Part shown: in pieces, positions 24,189 to 32,034 of the stretch
Position numbering within the stretch: position 1 is the stretch's first letter
Layout of the letters: each line of letters opens with the position of its first letter
DNA from: a virus
Direction: 5' to 3' (one strand)
IMG/VR virus record: IMGVR_UViG_3300021962_000046
Span: 42,621-106,620 of that record
Length of the DNA: 64,000 nucleotides
Program-made: the position numbers and the translations under genes
The notes under the pieces: model-generated
Databases searched by the model: none
The model's input: the letters and a program-made list of their open reading frames with translations, nothing else
What the model was told of the DNA's origin: nothing

Positions 24189-25660
24189 CAGACTCTCACT
24201 ATCTTTTTATAGATTTCTGACTGTGCTAATTTTGCAAACATGTTTGAATACTCAGAAGACCTCTTTATCAATTCTTCTATGATTGATTTTGATCCTTGTG
24301 GTTTGTTTCTGTTTAAAACATGTAGGCAATAATTAATCATGCCTGCAAGTTTATCGAATTTTGGCTGTACAATAGTGCTTGCCCAAGAGCAATTTACAAA
24401 CATACAGACAATATCCAGAGCTAATGATGCATCTTTGTCACTCATGTCGTTAGAAAACACAGATTTCAATTTGTTAAAAACTGACTCTCTTTTGGAAGGA
24501 TTATTGTATTCAGTAGCACTCATAGATGAATGCAATGTTTTGATAGTGTTGCTGGTGTCTAGATCAACTGAACTCTTGTTGTGAAAAAAGGATTGTTCTG
24601 CTTTTTCCAAGGGTATTTCATTTATATTCTCAACGCTGGAACTATTCTCATTAAATGCTCTTCTTATCTTCTTAACCAACTTGGTATTAGAACCAGCAGA
24701 TAAAATGTCACGCATGATTTGTTTAAACTCATCATTCTCTTTATGTTTGTTAAATACAAATCTTGATATCTTGTCGTTTTCTGACATCAAAGTCACAAGC
24801 TTTTCTTTTGGAATTAATGGTACAAAAAATTCCATAATATCACTTTTTTCAATAATATATTTTATTGAAGAATTGTAGTTATTATCATTTGCTATGAATA
24901 ATTTAGCAGAAGCCACATCACCACTCTTCATTAAATCACGCAGTTTAATATCAATTGGCCCGTTTCTCAAAGCCATCATCAGCTTTGAGATGTTTGAAGA
25001 TTTGGGAAGAATATCTTCTGGATGACCACCAGAGGCGTATTCCTCAAGAGCATATTCCAATCTTCTGGGGGAAACTTTATCTTTCTCTTCATCTGGCAAG
25101 CCATCCCACCATTCGATGCCAGCCATGCCGATTTCTGGTTCAAATCTTTTGACAAACCATTCTCTGTTTGGCTTGTATGGAATCTGTGCGTGAATATGAA
25201 AACGATCCTTTTGAGCAGGGTCGAGCTTTTCTACATCATAAGTATCATCGTCATCTGGATTGATTGCTGCCCATATGACTTTTAAATTAGGAAAAACCAA
25301 ACCATTAATTGATTTAAATTGCAGCAGTTCCATAACTGCATTTCTTACTTTTTTGGGACTTCTGTTAAATTCGTCGAAAAATATTGCTTCTACTTTTCCA
25401 GATGCAAGGCTCTTAGGTCTTACCAATTCCAAAAATGTGTTGCCATTTTCATCTCTTGTTTCTTTGGGAACACCTATTAAATCAACCCACGGATCAAGTG
25501 TTGAAGTGCTGAAATACAAGAATGTTTTGTTTAATTCCAAACCATTTCTTTCAAAACAAGACTTGATTTGAGCAGTCTTACCAACACCAGCTTTACCTAT
25601 AAACAGAACATTTCTTCTGTTCTTGAACCATTTGTCCAATTTATCATCATTGATTTGCAT
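24188..25660 (-). CDS. MoxR-type AAA+ ATPase
   Basis: A 490-residue protein. Walker A GKAGVGKT is at residues 22-29, Walker B AIFFDEFNR with the Asn-Arg that follows in MoxR proteins, a sensor segment VIWAAINPDDDD, and an arginine-finger-like AQKDRFH. The second half (270-490) is helical and specific to this protein. It is joined to the VWA metallopeptidase gene by a stop/start overlap, matching the known MoxR-VWA gene pairs of bacteria, where the ATPase remodels targets chosen by the VWA partner. The 85-base region upstream probably holds the promoter. Confidence 0.85.
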   Translation of the reverse strand: MQINDDKLDKWFKNRRNVLFIGKAGVGKTAQIKSCFERNGLELNKTFLYFSTSTLDPWVDLIGVPKETRDENGNTFLELVRPKSLASGKVEAIFFDEFNRSPKKVRNAVMELLQFKSINGLVFPNLKVIWAAINPDDDDTYDVEKLDPAQKDRFHIHAQIPYKPNREWFVKRFEPEIGMAGIEWWDGLPDEEKDKVSPRRLEYALEEYASGGHPEDILPKSSNISKLMMALRNGPIDIKLRDLMKSGDVASAKLFIANDNNYNSSIKYIIEKSDIMEFFVPLIPKEKLVTLMSENDKISRFVFNKHKENDEFKQIMRDILSAGSNTKLVKKIRRAFNENSSSVENINEIPLEKAEQSFFHNKSSVDLDTSNTIKTLHSSMSATEYNNPSKRESVFNKLKSVFSNDMSDKDASLALDIVCMFVNCSWASTIVQPKFDKLAGMINYCLHVLNRNKPQGSKSIIEELIKRSSEYSNMFAKLAQSEIYKKIVRV

Positions 25661-25745
25661 GGAAAAACCCAGCTAGTATTTTTGTGAGTGTAATTGCACA
25701 CACAATTTCTCAAGCATTAAAATATAACACTTTTTCTGCTGTTTA

Positions 25746-26492
25746 TCAAGCGAAGATTTGCAGTTGGTTTCTTTCCGAGATGTAAATATTATCGCCTAGA
25801 TCCAATTCAAACCAGACATCATAAATTCCAACTTCTAGTTCATTTGTATCAAGCATGTAATAACCAAATTTCATTTCACGAAGTTCAACGGTTGCCTTAT
25901 CAACGATTAGTCTCAAGTCTTCTTCTGGGGGCAAACATTTTCCACATCTTTGTTCAATAGAAATTTTCAAATTACCAACGATAGCAAGGTTCTCGTAGTA
26001 TCTTTGAAGATCAGTTCCCTTGGGAACATTTGGGGTTACTTCAATAATTAAATAACGCTTGCTGCCTTTTCTGAGTCTGGATGGACGAAAAACAAAATTA
26101 AAGTCATATACCACAGGAATCGGTGTGGCATACCAAAGATCTGGATAAAGCTTGAACAAATTGGCAATTTGGCTTGTTTCTTGATAAACATCTTCAAAAT
26201 CACAATACCAAATATCTGTATAGTTTCCTATAGTGAAAACATTTTCTTCAGTCTGCAAATCAACATAGTATTTACCAGTACCATCTTGTACTATTTGTGT
26301 TGGTGAAATTGTAGTTATCAGAGTTCTTCCATTAACATCAGTTGGCTTGGCACCATCATTTAATTTATAAATTTCAATCTTCTGAATTGAATTTACATTG
26401 GCAAAATTATTGCTGTTGTAAAAGAAAAGTCGTAGTCTAACAATGTCACCAACTACTGGATTTTGATATCTTTCTTTTAATACAGCTGCCAT
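25746..26492 (-). CDS. Probable virion structural protein, unknown
   Basis: A 248-residue protein, not recognised. It is beta-rich with many Tyr, Val, Ile and aromatic residues, and its layout suggests two or three small beta domains (about 1-100, 110-180, 185-248). No signal peptide. It lies four bases after the gp51-like frame and next to the gp26-type gene, so a baseplate or tail part is the likeliest role. A pair of Cys (RCGKCLPPEED) sits near residue 180. Confidence 0.6.
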   Translation of the reverse strand: MAAVLKERYQNPVVGDIVRLRLFFYNSNNFANVNSIQKIEIYKLNDGAKPTDVNGRTLITTISPTQIVQDGTGKYYVDLQTEENVFTIGNYTDIWYCDFEDVYQETSQIANLFKLYPDLWYATPIPVVYDFNFVFRPSRLRKGSKRYLIIEVTPNVPKGTDLQRYYENLAIVGNLKISIEQRCGKCLPPEEDLRLIVDKATVELREMKFGYYMLDTNELEVGIYDVWFELDLGDNIYISERNQLQIFA

Positions 26493-26495
26493 TTT

Positions 26496-26726
26496 TTACC
26501 TTCTTTTTGCTGATGCCTTGCGTTTTTCTTTTTCCATTTCTTCGTGTTCTTTGTTCTTCTGCTCAATGAACCTTTCAATAAGAAACTTTCTTTCATGTAT
26601 TTGCAGGCGCATGCAATCAAAGCGATTCATATGCATATGATACTGGAAAAAGAAAATCTCTTCAGCCAAGTTTTTCCACAGAATTAAACTTGGCTCTTCT
26701 CCTTCCTTTTGCGCCGTGGGAAGAAA
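26496..26726 (-). CDS. 51: gp51-like extension reached by -1 frameshift (or separate small ORF)
   Basis: A frame open without stops from the slippery site at 26726-26732 to the stop at 26496, in the -1 frame relative to the gp26-type gene. It encodes 76 residues, with an Ala/Glu/Pro-rich start overlapping the end of that gene, then a helical, aromatic part (AEEIFFFQYHMHMNRFDC, IHERKFLIERFIEQK) and a basic Lys/Glu tail. No ATG lies near the overlap; the first is at 26636 with a poor ribosome site (46 residues). This is the arrangement of tail-assembly chaperone pairs such as lambda G/GT and of gp26/gp51-type genes. Expression as a fusion is inferred. Confidence 0.65.
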   Translation of the reverse strand, partial: FLPTAQKEGEEPSLILWKNLAEEIFFFQYHMHMNRFDCMRLQIHERKFLIERFIEQKNKEHEEMEKEKRKASAKRR

Positions 26727-27736
26727 AAATTTGCTTCAAGAGGAAGTTCGATTTCAAATTCTTCACTAGACATAGGAGAAACAATTGTAACCTTGGTATC
26801 GACACCAAAAGGAGGATCATTAACAACGCTTCTAATGTAAGAAAGGTCTTGGATTGGAAGACTTCTAAGAATGGTTTGAATTTCATTTTTTGCTGTGATG
26901 TTACCAATTGATTCAACTAACTGACTGGTTCTGAAAATCAAAGTGTCATCACTTGCTTGATCTCCGAATTGACGAAGTCTTCTTTCACGATATTCTTGAA
27001 GTTCAGTTTCATCCCTGCCCTTGGACAATCTGTAGGTAAATTTCAGATTGCTTTTTGGCAAAACATCCGTCATGTCACTTAATGAAAAATCATCTGGGCA
27101 AACATCCACAGGAAGACTGTTCAAGTCAATAGTGGTGCTGAACTTACGATCATTTTCTGGATCTTTTACTTCTACTTCATAATCTGGGCCATAAGAAATA
27201 CCACGAAGATAAATCAAAAGATAAGTTCTATCAGCAGACAATAAGTTTTCTGGCTTGAAGTTTTCTTTTATACATCTACTAAAAATCATATTGATTGCTT
27301 GACCCTTCTTAACAAATCTTGGTGTAGCCAAAATTTGTTCCTCTTCACCAGTCATAGGTCTAATGTGAATTTTTCCATCAGCAGGGCCGTCAGACCCATC
27401 ATAAAACTTACCCATAGAAGGAAGCGTGATTTCCTCGTAAACCTCCGAATGACCTTTAAGGCTATCGAGAATAGATTGCAATTCAGATGAGTTGGAATTG
27501 CCGGGATTCATTTTGTTGAAAGGTAAATTAGGATTGCCCATCATAGGATTGGGCATGGGAGGAGGAGGTGCAAAACCGGGAGGAGCTTGTGGTTGCACAG
27601 GAGGCATGCCACCATTTTGTTGTTGAAGCTTTTCGAGGAATTCTTTTGGAACATTTCCTGAAAACTTGATGGGTGTTTCGCCCCCCGCTCCGGGGATGCC
27701 TTCAGGTCTTTGTGGCTTAAAAACATCGTCGCTCAT
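26684..27736 (-). CDS. 26: gp26-type baseplate hub / tail-assembly protein
   Basis: A 350-residue protein. Residues 1-90 are Pro/Gly/Asn-rich linker (MPPVQPQAPPGFAPPPP). The folded part (about 95-330) has FYDGSDGPADGKIHIRPMTGEEEQIL, followed by CIKENFKPENLLSADRTYLLIYLRGISYGPDYEV, which matches the gp26-like hub protein family of T4-like phages as I remember it. The end is basic (PRRKRKEKSQ). Near its 3' end is the heptamer A-AAT-TTT in the right phase for a -1 shift into the gp51-like frame. GGGAG precedes the ATG. Confidence 0.8.
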   Translation of the reverse strand: MSDDVFKPQRPEGIPGAGGETPIKFSGNVPKEFLEKLQQQNGGMPPVQPQAPPGFAPPPPMPNPMMGNPNLPFNKMNPGNSNSSELQSILDSLKGHSEVYEEITLPSMGKFYDGSDGPADGKIHIRPMTGEEEQILATPRFVKKGQAINMIFSRCIKENFKPENLLSADRTYLLIYLRGISYGPDYEVEVKDPENDRKFSTTIDLNSLPVDVCPDDFSLSDMTDVLPKSNLKFTYRLSKGRDETELQEYRERRLRQFGDQASDDTLIFRTSQLVESIGNITAKNEIQTILRSLPIQDLSYIRSVVNDPPFGVDTKVTIVSPMSSEEFEIELPLEANFFFPRRKRKEKSQV

Positions 27737-27771
27737 ATTTTTCTCCCTTTAATTCAGCATTATAATAGTAT

Positions 27772-28140
27772 ATGATTTTAATTTTAACCATCAACAATGT
27801 AGAAAAAATAATTTTTAATGATAAAAAAATTTTTGATGTAATACCAAGCTATCGTTACATCTATGAAACATGGTTGATGTCTGTAAGAGTTCCTTTTTTG
27901 AAAAACATGGGTCAAAAAGCTTTGTATGATTTCATAATGACCATCAATGATGATGACATTGAAAAGATAAGCTTATACCTAGGAAAGGAGATTAAAGTAA
28001 TCCGTGGTGATCTAAAAAAAGTAAATTATTTCGATACCACTATAAATTCATTTGAATTTGATATAAAAGAAGACTTTAATTTTACAGACATTTGTATTTA
28101 TAGGCGTGGTGAAAATATTAAGGTGCTTTCATGGAAATAA
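27772..28140 (+). CDS. Unknown small protein
   Basis: A 122-residue protein with no recognised family. It is an alpha/beta mix, starts with strand-like MILILTINNVEKIIF and has no membrane segment or signal peptide. No ribosome site is visible before the ATG, which lies 35 bases from the divergent gp26-type start. The stop overlaps the start of the 28131 gene, so the two are translationally coupled. Confidence 0.6.
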   Translation: MILILTINNVEKIIFNDKKIFDVIPSYRYIYETWLMSVRVPFLKNMGQKALYDFIMTINDDDIEKISLYLGKEIKVIRGDLKKVNYFDTTINSFEFDIKEDFNFTDICIYRRGENIKVLSWK

Positions 28141-28466
28141 ATTGGTTTTTAAATTCATTGATCTGGGTTTTTGGCTGTATCGGTATGACGCAGATTATAG
28201 TTGAAGGTGCCATTTTCATTCCTGTAAAAGAATTTCTAAAGAAGTTCATGCCGTCTTTTTTCATGAAAATGATGGATTGCTATCAATGTTGTGGTTTTTG
28301 GTGTGGCGTATTTATGACAAGCATTTATATTCTGCCTAATTTTGAAAATTACTACGAGTTGGCCAAGATTTTTGTTGGAGGGTGTGCTTCATCTTTTCTT
28401 TCCTCTTTTGTTTCTGTTTTACTAGTTTATTTAGAAGCTAATACCCTTTTGAGAAATGGAGATTAA
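28131..28466 (+). CDS. Small membrane protein, DUF1360-like
   Basis: A 111-residue protein with hydrophobic segments at about residues 5-30, 50-70 and 80-103 that look membrane-spanning. Between the first two lies CYQCCGFWCG, the Cys-x-x-Cys...Trp pattern of DUF1360-type membrane proteins, which occur in bacteria and T4-like phages. It should sit in the host inner membrane; function unknown. It overlaps the preceding gene by ten bases and precedes the 28470 gene by three. Confidence 0.7.
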   Translation: MEINWFLNSLIWVFGCIGMTQIIVEGAIFIPVKEFLKKFMPSFFMKMMDCYQCCGFWCGVFMTSIYILPNFENYYELAKIFVGGCASSFLSSFVSVLLVYLEANTLLRNGD

Positions 28467-28469
28467 AAT

Positions 28470-28847
28470 ATGGCTAAAATTAATCTTTTAGATATAAAAA
28501 ATGCTTTAAAAGATCCTAATTTTAGGGAAACACTACCGCCTTCCTTGAAACCAGACCTTGACAAGGTCATGGCAAATCCAAATTGTTCATGCAACATGAA
28601 GTTGTATCAAAAGATTATGCAAGAAGCACCAGATGCGGTAAAAGCCTTTTTTCCTCAAAAAGAGTATGAAGCACCTGCTGAGGAAGTAAAGCAAATAATG
28701 CAAAATAACTGGACAGTAATCAATTGTAGTATTGGTGAACTTGAAGGCAGGTTGAAGTCATTGACACCGGGAAGAAAACAAGTTGCAATGTCCAGATGGG
28801 AAGATCAAGTAACAGTAATTGTCAATGATTTGGATGTAGTTTTTTAG
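28470..28847 (+). CDS. Unknown small protein
   Basis: A 125-residue soluble protein starting MAKINLLDIKNALKD. A conserved-looking Cys pair stands at NPNCSCNMKLY, and the C-terminal half has alternating strand-like segments (WTVINCSIGELEGRL, QVTVIVNDLDVVF). GAAATGGAGATTAAA before the ATG supplies a ribosome site. Third gene of a four-gene plus-strand run; not recognised. Confidence 0.6.
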   Translation: MAKINLLDIKNALKDPNFRETLPPSLKPDLDKVMANPNCSCNMKLYQKIMQEAPDAVKAFFPQKEYEAPAEEVKQIMQNNWTVINCSIGELEGRLKSLTPGRKQVAMSRWEDQVTVIVNDLDVVF

Positions 28848-28868
28848 TAAAATTTAAATATATAATTC

Positions 28869-29720
28869 ATGGAAATTAATTTTCGTGAATTCTTTTTGGG
28901 TTCTTACAAAAAAGATTTAAATGTTTTAAAAATAGATAGCTTTCTGAAGGCAATTCAGAAAGCTAAAAATCTTTTGTTGAAAAGTCTTCATCTTTATGAA
29001 AATATAAATGAAGATGTTTGGGACATGATAGACAATTTTGAAAACAACATACTGAGAAACAAAAGATTTCAACAGTACATGTTGGATAATTATCAAGCAA
29101 AAATAATCAAAGATACAATTGAAGAACCAGATGGATTCAAGCGTTCCAAGGGTGGTGAGAGTGTAGGCTATTTCTTTAAAAACAATATAGTTGTTAAGTT
29201 TTTATATTCTGGCGACTACATGGATGAGATGAATATAGCCAATACAATTGCTGGCAAAGTAGAAACAGTACCAGTTCTGGATGTTATGTTTGCAAAGAAT
29301 TCTGTCACGCAAGAAGAATTTCCAATTATTATCATGAAGAAATTGGAGACATCACCAATTGAAAGAAGTGGCACTATCAAGGTGGCATCCTCAATAATAT
29401 CAGATTGGTGTCTAAATGTTCAGCAAAAAATAATTGAAAAACCAGAAATCGAGATAGAAGAAATAAAAGATCTATTAAGTTTTGAAAAAATAGTGGAAAT
29501 AAAAAAACCTTCAAAAACATTGCAGCAAGCCATGCAAGACATCCTCACCATAGTTAATGATGTTTACAACGAAACAGGCTATGTTATAGGTGGAGATTAT
29601 TCACAAGGACAAAATCTTGGGGTTGCTGCAAAGTCTAAAAAAATTCAAACATTTGATTTAGGCAGAGGAATAAAACATAGATCTCAAGAAACTAAGTCAA
29701 TAAAGACAATTACTTTTTAA
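28869..29720 (+). CDS. Kinase-like protein with targeting-like N-terminus (tentative)
   Basis: A 283-residue protein starting MEINFREFFLGSYKKD, similar to but weaker than the capsid-targeting starts in this window (no Leu-x-Glu). The body recalls a reduced protein-kinase/aminoglycoside-kinase fold: NNIVVKFLY (possible ATP-binding Lys), EMNIANTIAG with a Glu in the next helix, IIIMKKLE (hinge-like), then GGDYSQGQNLGV and TFDLG, which resemble the HGDxxxxN catalytic loop and DFG. The catalytic loop lacks the expected His and shows other changes, so activity is doubtful. It may be an inactive kinase-fold internal protein. Confidence 0.6.
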   Translation: MEINFREFFLGSYKKDLNVLKIDSFLKAIQKAKNLLLKSLHLYENINEDVWDMIDNFENNILRNKRFQQYMLDNYQAKIIKDTIEEPDGFKRSKGGESVGYFFKNNIVVKFLYSGDYMDEMNIANTIAGKVETVPVLDVMFAKNSVTQEEFPIIIMKKLETSPIERSGTIKVASSIISDWCLNVQQKIIEKPEIEIEEIKDLLSFEKIVEIKKPSKTLQQAMQDILTIVNDVYNETGYVIGGDYSQGQNLGVAAKSKKIQTFDLGRGIKHRSQETKSIKTITF

Positions 29721-30462
29721 CTTCTGCCATACGCATATTGTTCATAATATTGTTTATTTTATCAATCATACTTTCTGGATATTCTTTATATTTTTTAATC
29801 CACATAGGATATTCATCATATATGTCCCGTTTTTGACCAGCATATAACGCATTTTTATAAATTTTCAAAGCATCCATATACTTTTTCATGTCAAGAAGCA
29901 TATCTCCCCACAAACACCAAAGCTCAGACATTTCAGGTTTATATGCCAAGCAAACAGTTAAATGCTCTATTGCTTTTGAACTGTTTTTCATTTTGAAATA
30001 ATAAGTCAAAGCAAGATAGTATTTTATAAATACAAAATCTGGACTTAAAACACTATTATAGAAAATCCATTTTTCTGCCTCTAATAAAAACTTCTCCCAT
30101 TCTTGTTTCTGAAAAAAACTAGAAACTTTTTTGTTAATGACAGGTTGTTTTATATTGGTTTTTGTTTTCAATATAGTTGGAGAATTGCCATAACCATCGC
30201 TCGATACAAAATCATTTCTTTTAATTATCCACTCAGAGTCTGTTACTGACACTATGTTTGATGCAGTCTTGAAATCCAAAAATCTTATCTCTTCATCGCC
30301 ATTTAAAAATAACATTTTTGATACATTGTTTTCTATCATAATCTGACTTATTTTTTGTTCTTCTTGTTCTATATTTTCAAAAATATAGTCAGCAAATTTT
30401 TCATAATATTCTTTATTATCAGCTATTTTTAGTACTATTGCTGTTTTGTAAATCTGAGACAT
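29710..30462 (-). CDS. TPR-repeat protein
   Basis: A 250-residue protein. The N-terminal 125 residues form an alpha/beta domain of unknown type (VSVTDSEWIIKRNDF). The C-terminal part (about 130-230) has tetratricopeptide-like repeats: WIFYNSVLSPDFVFIKYYLAL, SKAIEHLTVCLAYKPEMSELW, and MDALKIYKNALYAG with the usual small/aromatic positions. TPRs mediate protein-protein contacts. It converges on the 28869 gene with an 11-base overlap. Role unknown. Confidence 0.65.
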   Translation of the reverse strand: MSQIYKTAIVLKIADNKEYYEKFADYIFENIEQEEQKISQIMIENNVSKMLFLNGDEEIRFLDFKTASNIVSVTDSEWIIKRNDFVSSDGYGNSPTILKTKTNIKQPVINKKVSSFFQKQEWEKFLLEAEKWIFYNSVLSPDFVFIKYYLALTYYFKMKNSSKAIEHLTVCLAYKPEMSELWCLWGDMLLDMKKYMDALKIYKNALYAGQKRDIYDEYPMWIKKYKEYPESMIDKINNIMNNMRMAEVKK

Positions 30463-30586
30463 GTGAAAATACTTCTGATTGAAATTTTAAATTTTGCTTA
30501 GATAATTCTATACTAATATCGTTGAGCAAATAAAATTTTTCTGGATTAAGTAAATATTCCAATAAAAAGTTTATTACTTGTTTCAT
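30419..30586 (-). CDS. Possible 55-residue protein upstream of the TPR gene
   Basis: ATG at 30586 opens 55 codons starting MKQVINFLLEYLLNPEKFYL, with reasonable composition, and overlaps the TPR start by 44 bases in another frame. No ribosome site is visible, so this may be chance. Otherwise the 150-base gap 30463-30612 holds only AT-rich sequence. Confidence 0.3.
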   Translation of the reverse strand: MKQVINFLLEYLLNPEKFYLLNDISIELSKQNLKFQSEVFSHVSDLQNSNSTKNS

Positions 30587-30612
30587 ATATTGAATTTAGT
30601 TTTTGGAGGAAA

Positions 30613-31152
30613 ATGTCTACAGAGTACCTTAACAATAAAGCTTTCGAGACAATTATAATTAAGTTTCAGGAATCAAAAAGAAACAGACAAAAATATAAAA
30701 TACTTAAAAAAGACCATGATATACAAAGCGCAGTATTCGCATTAAACAAAATGTCTTTAAAAACACCAGATTGGCTCACCAAAGAGAATCATGTAAAAAT
30801 TGAAGAGGAATACTTGGAAGCACAATCAATCCTTGCAGAAGCTTTTTATACTCTATCACAAAATATTGTTAGATATGCAAAATTTTCTAATATTGATGAA
30901 GATGATGCTGTTCAAGAAGGTGTGCTGATTTGTTTTGAAAGAGCAGAGAAATTTGACCCAGAAAAGGGCAAGGCATTCAATTACATGACTACCTGTATAC
31001 TTAATCATTTTAGACAACTATGGAGAACTGCCAAAAACTATAATGAATTGAAAAAGAAATATAAAGAAATATTCCAAGCAACTATTGACTCAGCCATGCT
31101 TCCAAGAAGAAAAGAAAAGAAAGTAAATTATAATCCAAATAATTTAAGATAA
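30613..31152 (+). CDS. 55: gp55-like late-transcription sigma factor
   Basis: Directs host RNA polymerase to late promoters in T4-like phages. The 179-residue protein has a sigma-70 region-2 core: IDEDDAVQEGVLICFERAEKFDPEKGKAFNYMTTCILNHFRQLWR, which fits region 2.1-2.4 and closely follows T4 gp55. Region 4 is absent, as in gp55, whose -35 role is replaced by gp33 and the sliding clamp. The C-terminus is basic. GGAGG lies four bases before the ATG. It agrees with TATAAATA-type boxes elsewhere in the window. Confidence 0.88.
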   Translation: MSTEYLNNKAFETIIIKFQESKRNRQKYKILKKDHDIQSAVFALNKMSLKTPDWLTKENHVKIEEEYLEAQSILAEAFYTLSQNIVRYAKFSNIDEDDAVQEGVLICFERAEKFDPEKGKAFNYMTTCILNHFRQLWRTAKNYNELKKKYKEIFQATIDSAMLPRRKEKKVNYNPNNLR

Positions 31153-31189
31153 ATTTGATATTTTAAATTAAAAACATATAATATAACAT

Positions 31190-31429
31190 ATGAAAAAGAA
31201 TTTTTTAGAAATATTAGAAAAGCAAGAAATAATTGAATTGCTTGAAAAAAGAGGTTTTGCAAAAGCAATAGATGCATTGCTGACAAATGAAAACAAGGTC
31301 TACACTAAAAAAGGTAGGCTTAATAAAAGTGGTGCATGTAGGGTTCTTGGATTGAAGCCCAAAGAACTAGATGAATTCTTGGCAAAATGCAGAGAAGCTA
31401 TATCAGCACATGAATTCTTGGAAAATTAA
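31190..31429 (+). CDS. Small helix-turn-helix-like protein next to gp55
   Basis: A 79-residue basic protein. Residues 38-75 (YTKKGRLNKSGACRVLGLKPKELDEFL) have the look of a helix-turn-helix with a Gly at the turn, related in style to sigma region 4 or small phage regulators. It follows gp55 after 37 bases, so a job in late transcription (for example a gp33-like co-activator) is possible. T4 gp33 is longer (112) and no direct similarity was recognised. Confidence 0.55.
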   Translation: MKKNFLEILEKQEIIELLEKRGFAKAIDALLTNENKVYTKKGRLNKSGACRVLGLKPKELDEFLAKCREAISAHEFLEN

Positions 31430-31941
31430 CAGTTGCTTTCTTGTATCAAATAAGCTCTGTCGAATCTAAGAGTTAGATCTATTTTCATTATGTCGTTTGT
31501 TCCCATGTCTACTTCGCCAAAATTGACTTCCTGTGGCCAAGCATTCTCATAAGTCCAACTTTCCAAAGCAACACCACACCCATCATACATGGTTATTGTT
31601 GCATTCTTTTTAAATCCACCAGTAGAAGACCTATAAATTCCTGTTTTAGGATTATAAAACTGCAAAATCCAATTGTAAACAGGATTTAAAATAGGTTCAT
31701 TTTTGTATGTATCGTCATACAAAGTGACAGACATGGATTTGTAATCGATTTTACCCGGAAAATATATTTGTTCACTCAGATGTTGAACATCCAATTCTTT
31801 AAAACTGTAGCTAGGCCTTGCAGCTTTCTGTGGTAATTTTGCCCTTACACCAGTACCAACAATACCATCTATGAAAAAAAGAAATCTAAATGTACTTTTG
31901 TAGGTTGCATCAAAATTTGGAAAACTCATGTTTATTGGCAT
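31426..31941 (-). CDS. 19: Tail tube protein, gp19-like (copy 1)
   Basis: Inner tube of the contractile tail. The 171-residue protein has the gp19 pattern: RFLFFIDGI start strand, a central ISVTLYDDT-like segment (MSVTLYDDTYKNE), VYNWILQFYNPKTG, TMYDGCG, and the closing strand IDLTLRFDRAY. It is a clear paralog of the 32035 gene (MPIxM start, YNWI, LYDGCG, WPQxVNFG shared). A TATAAATA box and a hairpin separate it from that copy, so it can be expressed independently. One copy may build the tube and the other a tip or end protein. Confidence 0.85.
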   Translation of the reverse strand: MPINMSFPNFDATYKSTFRFLFFIDGIVGTGVRAKLPQKAARPSYSFKELDVQHLSEQIYFPGKIDYKSMSVTLYDDTYKNEPILNPVYNWILQFYNPKTGIYRSSTGGFKKNATITMYDGCGVALESWTYENAWPQEVNFGEVDMGTNDIMKIDLTLRFDRAYLIQESNC

Positions 31942-31963
31942 GATTACATCCTATGAATGTTTT

Positions 31964-31971
31964 TATTTATA
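31964..31971 (-). promoter_or_regulatory. T4-type late promoter TATAAATA
   Basis: Exact TATAAATA on the minus strand, 23 bases before the tail tube ATG at 31941 and just after the hairpin ending the upstream tube gene. Matches the T4 gp55 -10 consensus. Confidence 0.65.
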
Positions 31972-31977
31972 TATGCG

Positions 31978-32009
31978 ACAAGGGGGATAGTTGTTGCTAT
32001 CCCCCTTGT
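31978..32009 (-). terminator. Strong hairpin between the two tail tube genes
   Basis: ACAAGGGGGATAG pairs with CTATCCCCCTTGT (13 bp, loop TTGTTG). On the minus strand it lies 26 bases after the 32035 gene stop; the following bases are not a T-run, so termination may be partial. Confidence 0.7.
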
Positions 32010-32034
32010 AAAATAGTTTTTAGAAAATATTTTA

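Noticed and set aside
26662-26916. 84-codon frame in the third frame over the gp26-type gene end
   Set aside because: Hydrophobic random-looking composition and no ribosome site; the -1 frame is the one that continues past the stop with plausible protein.
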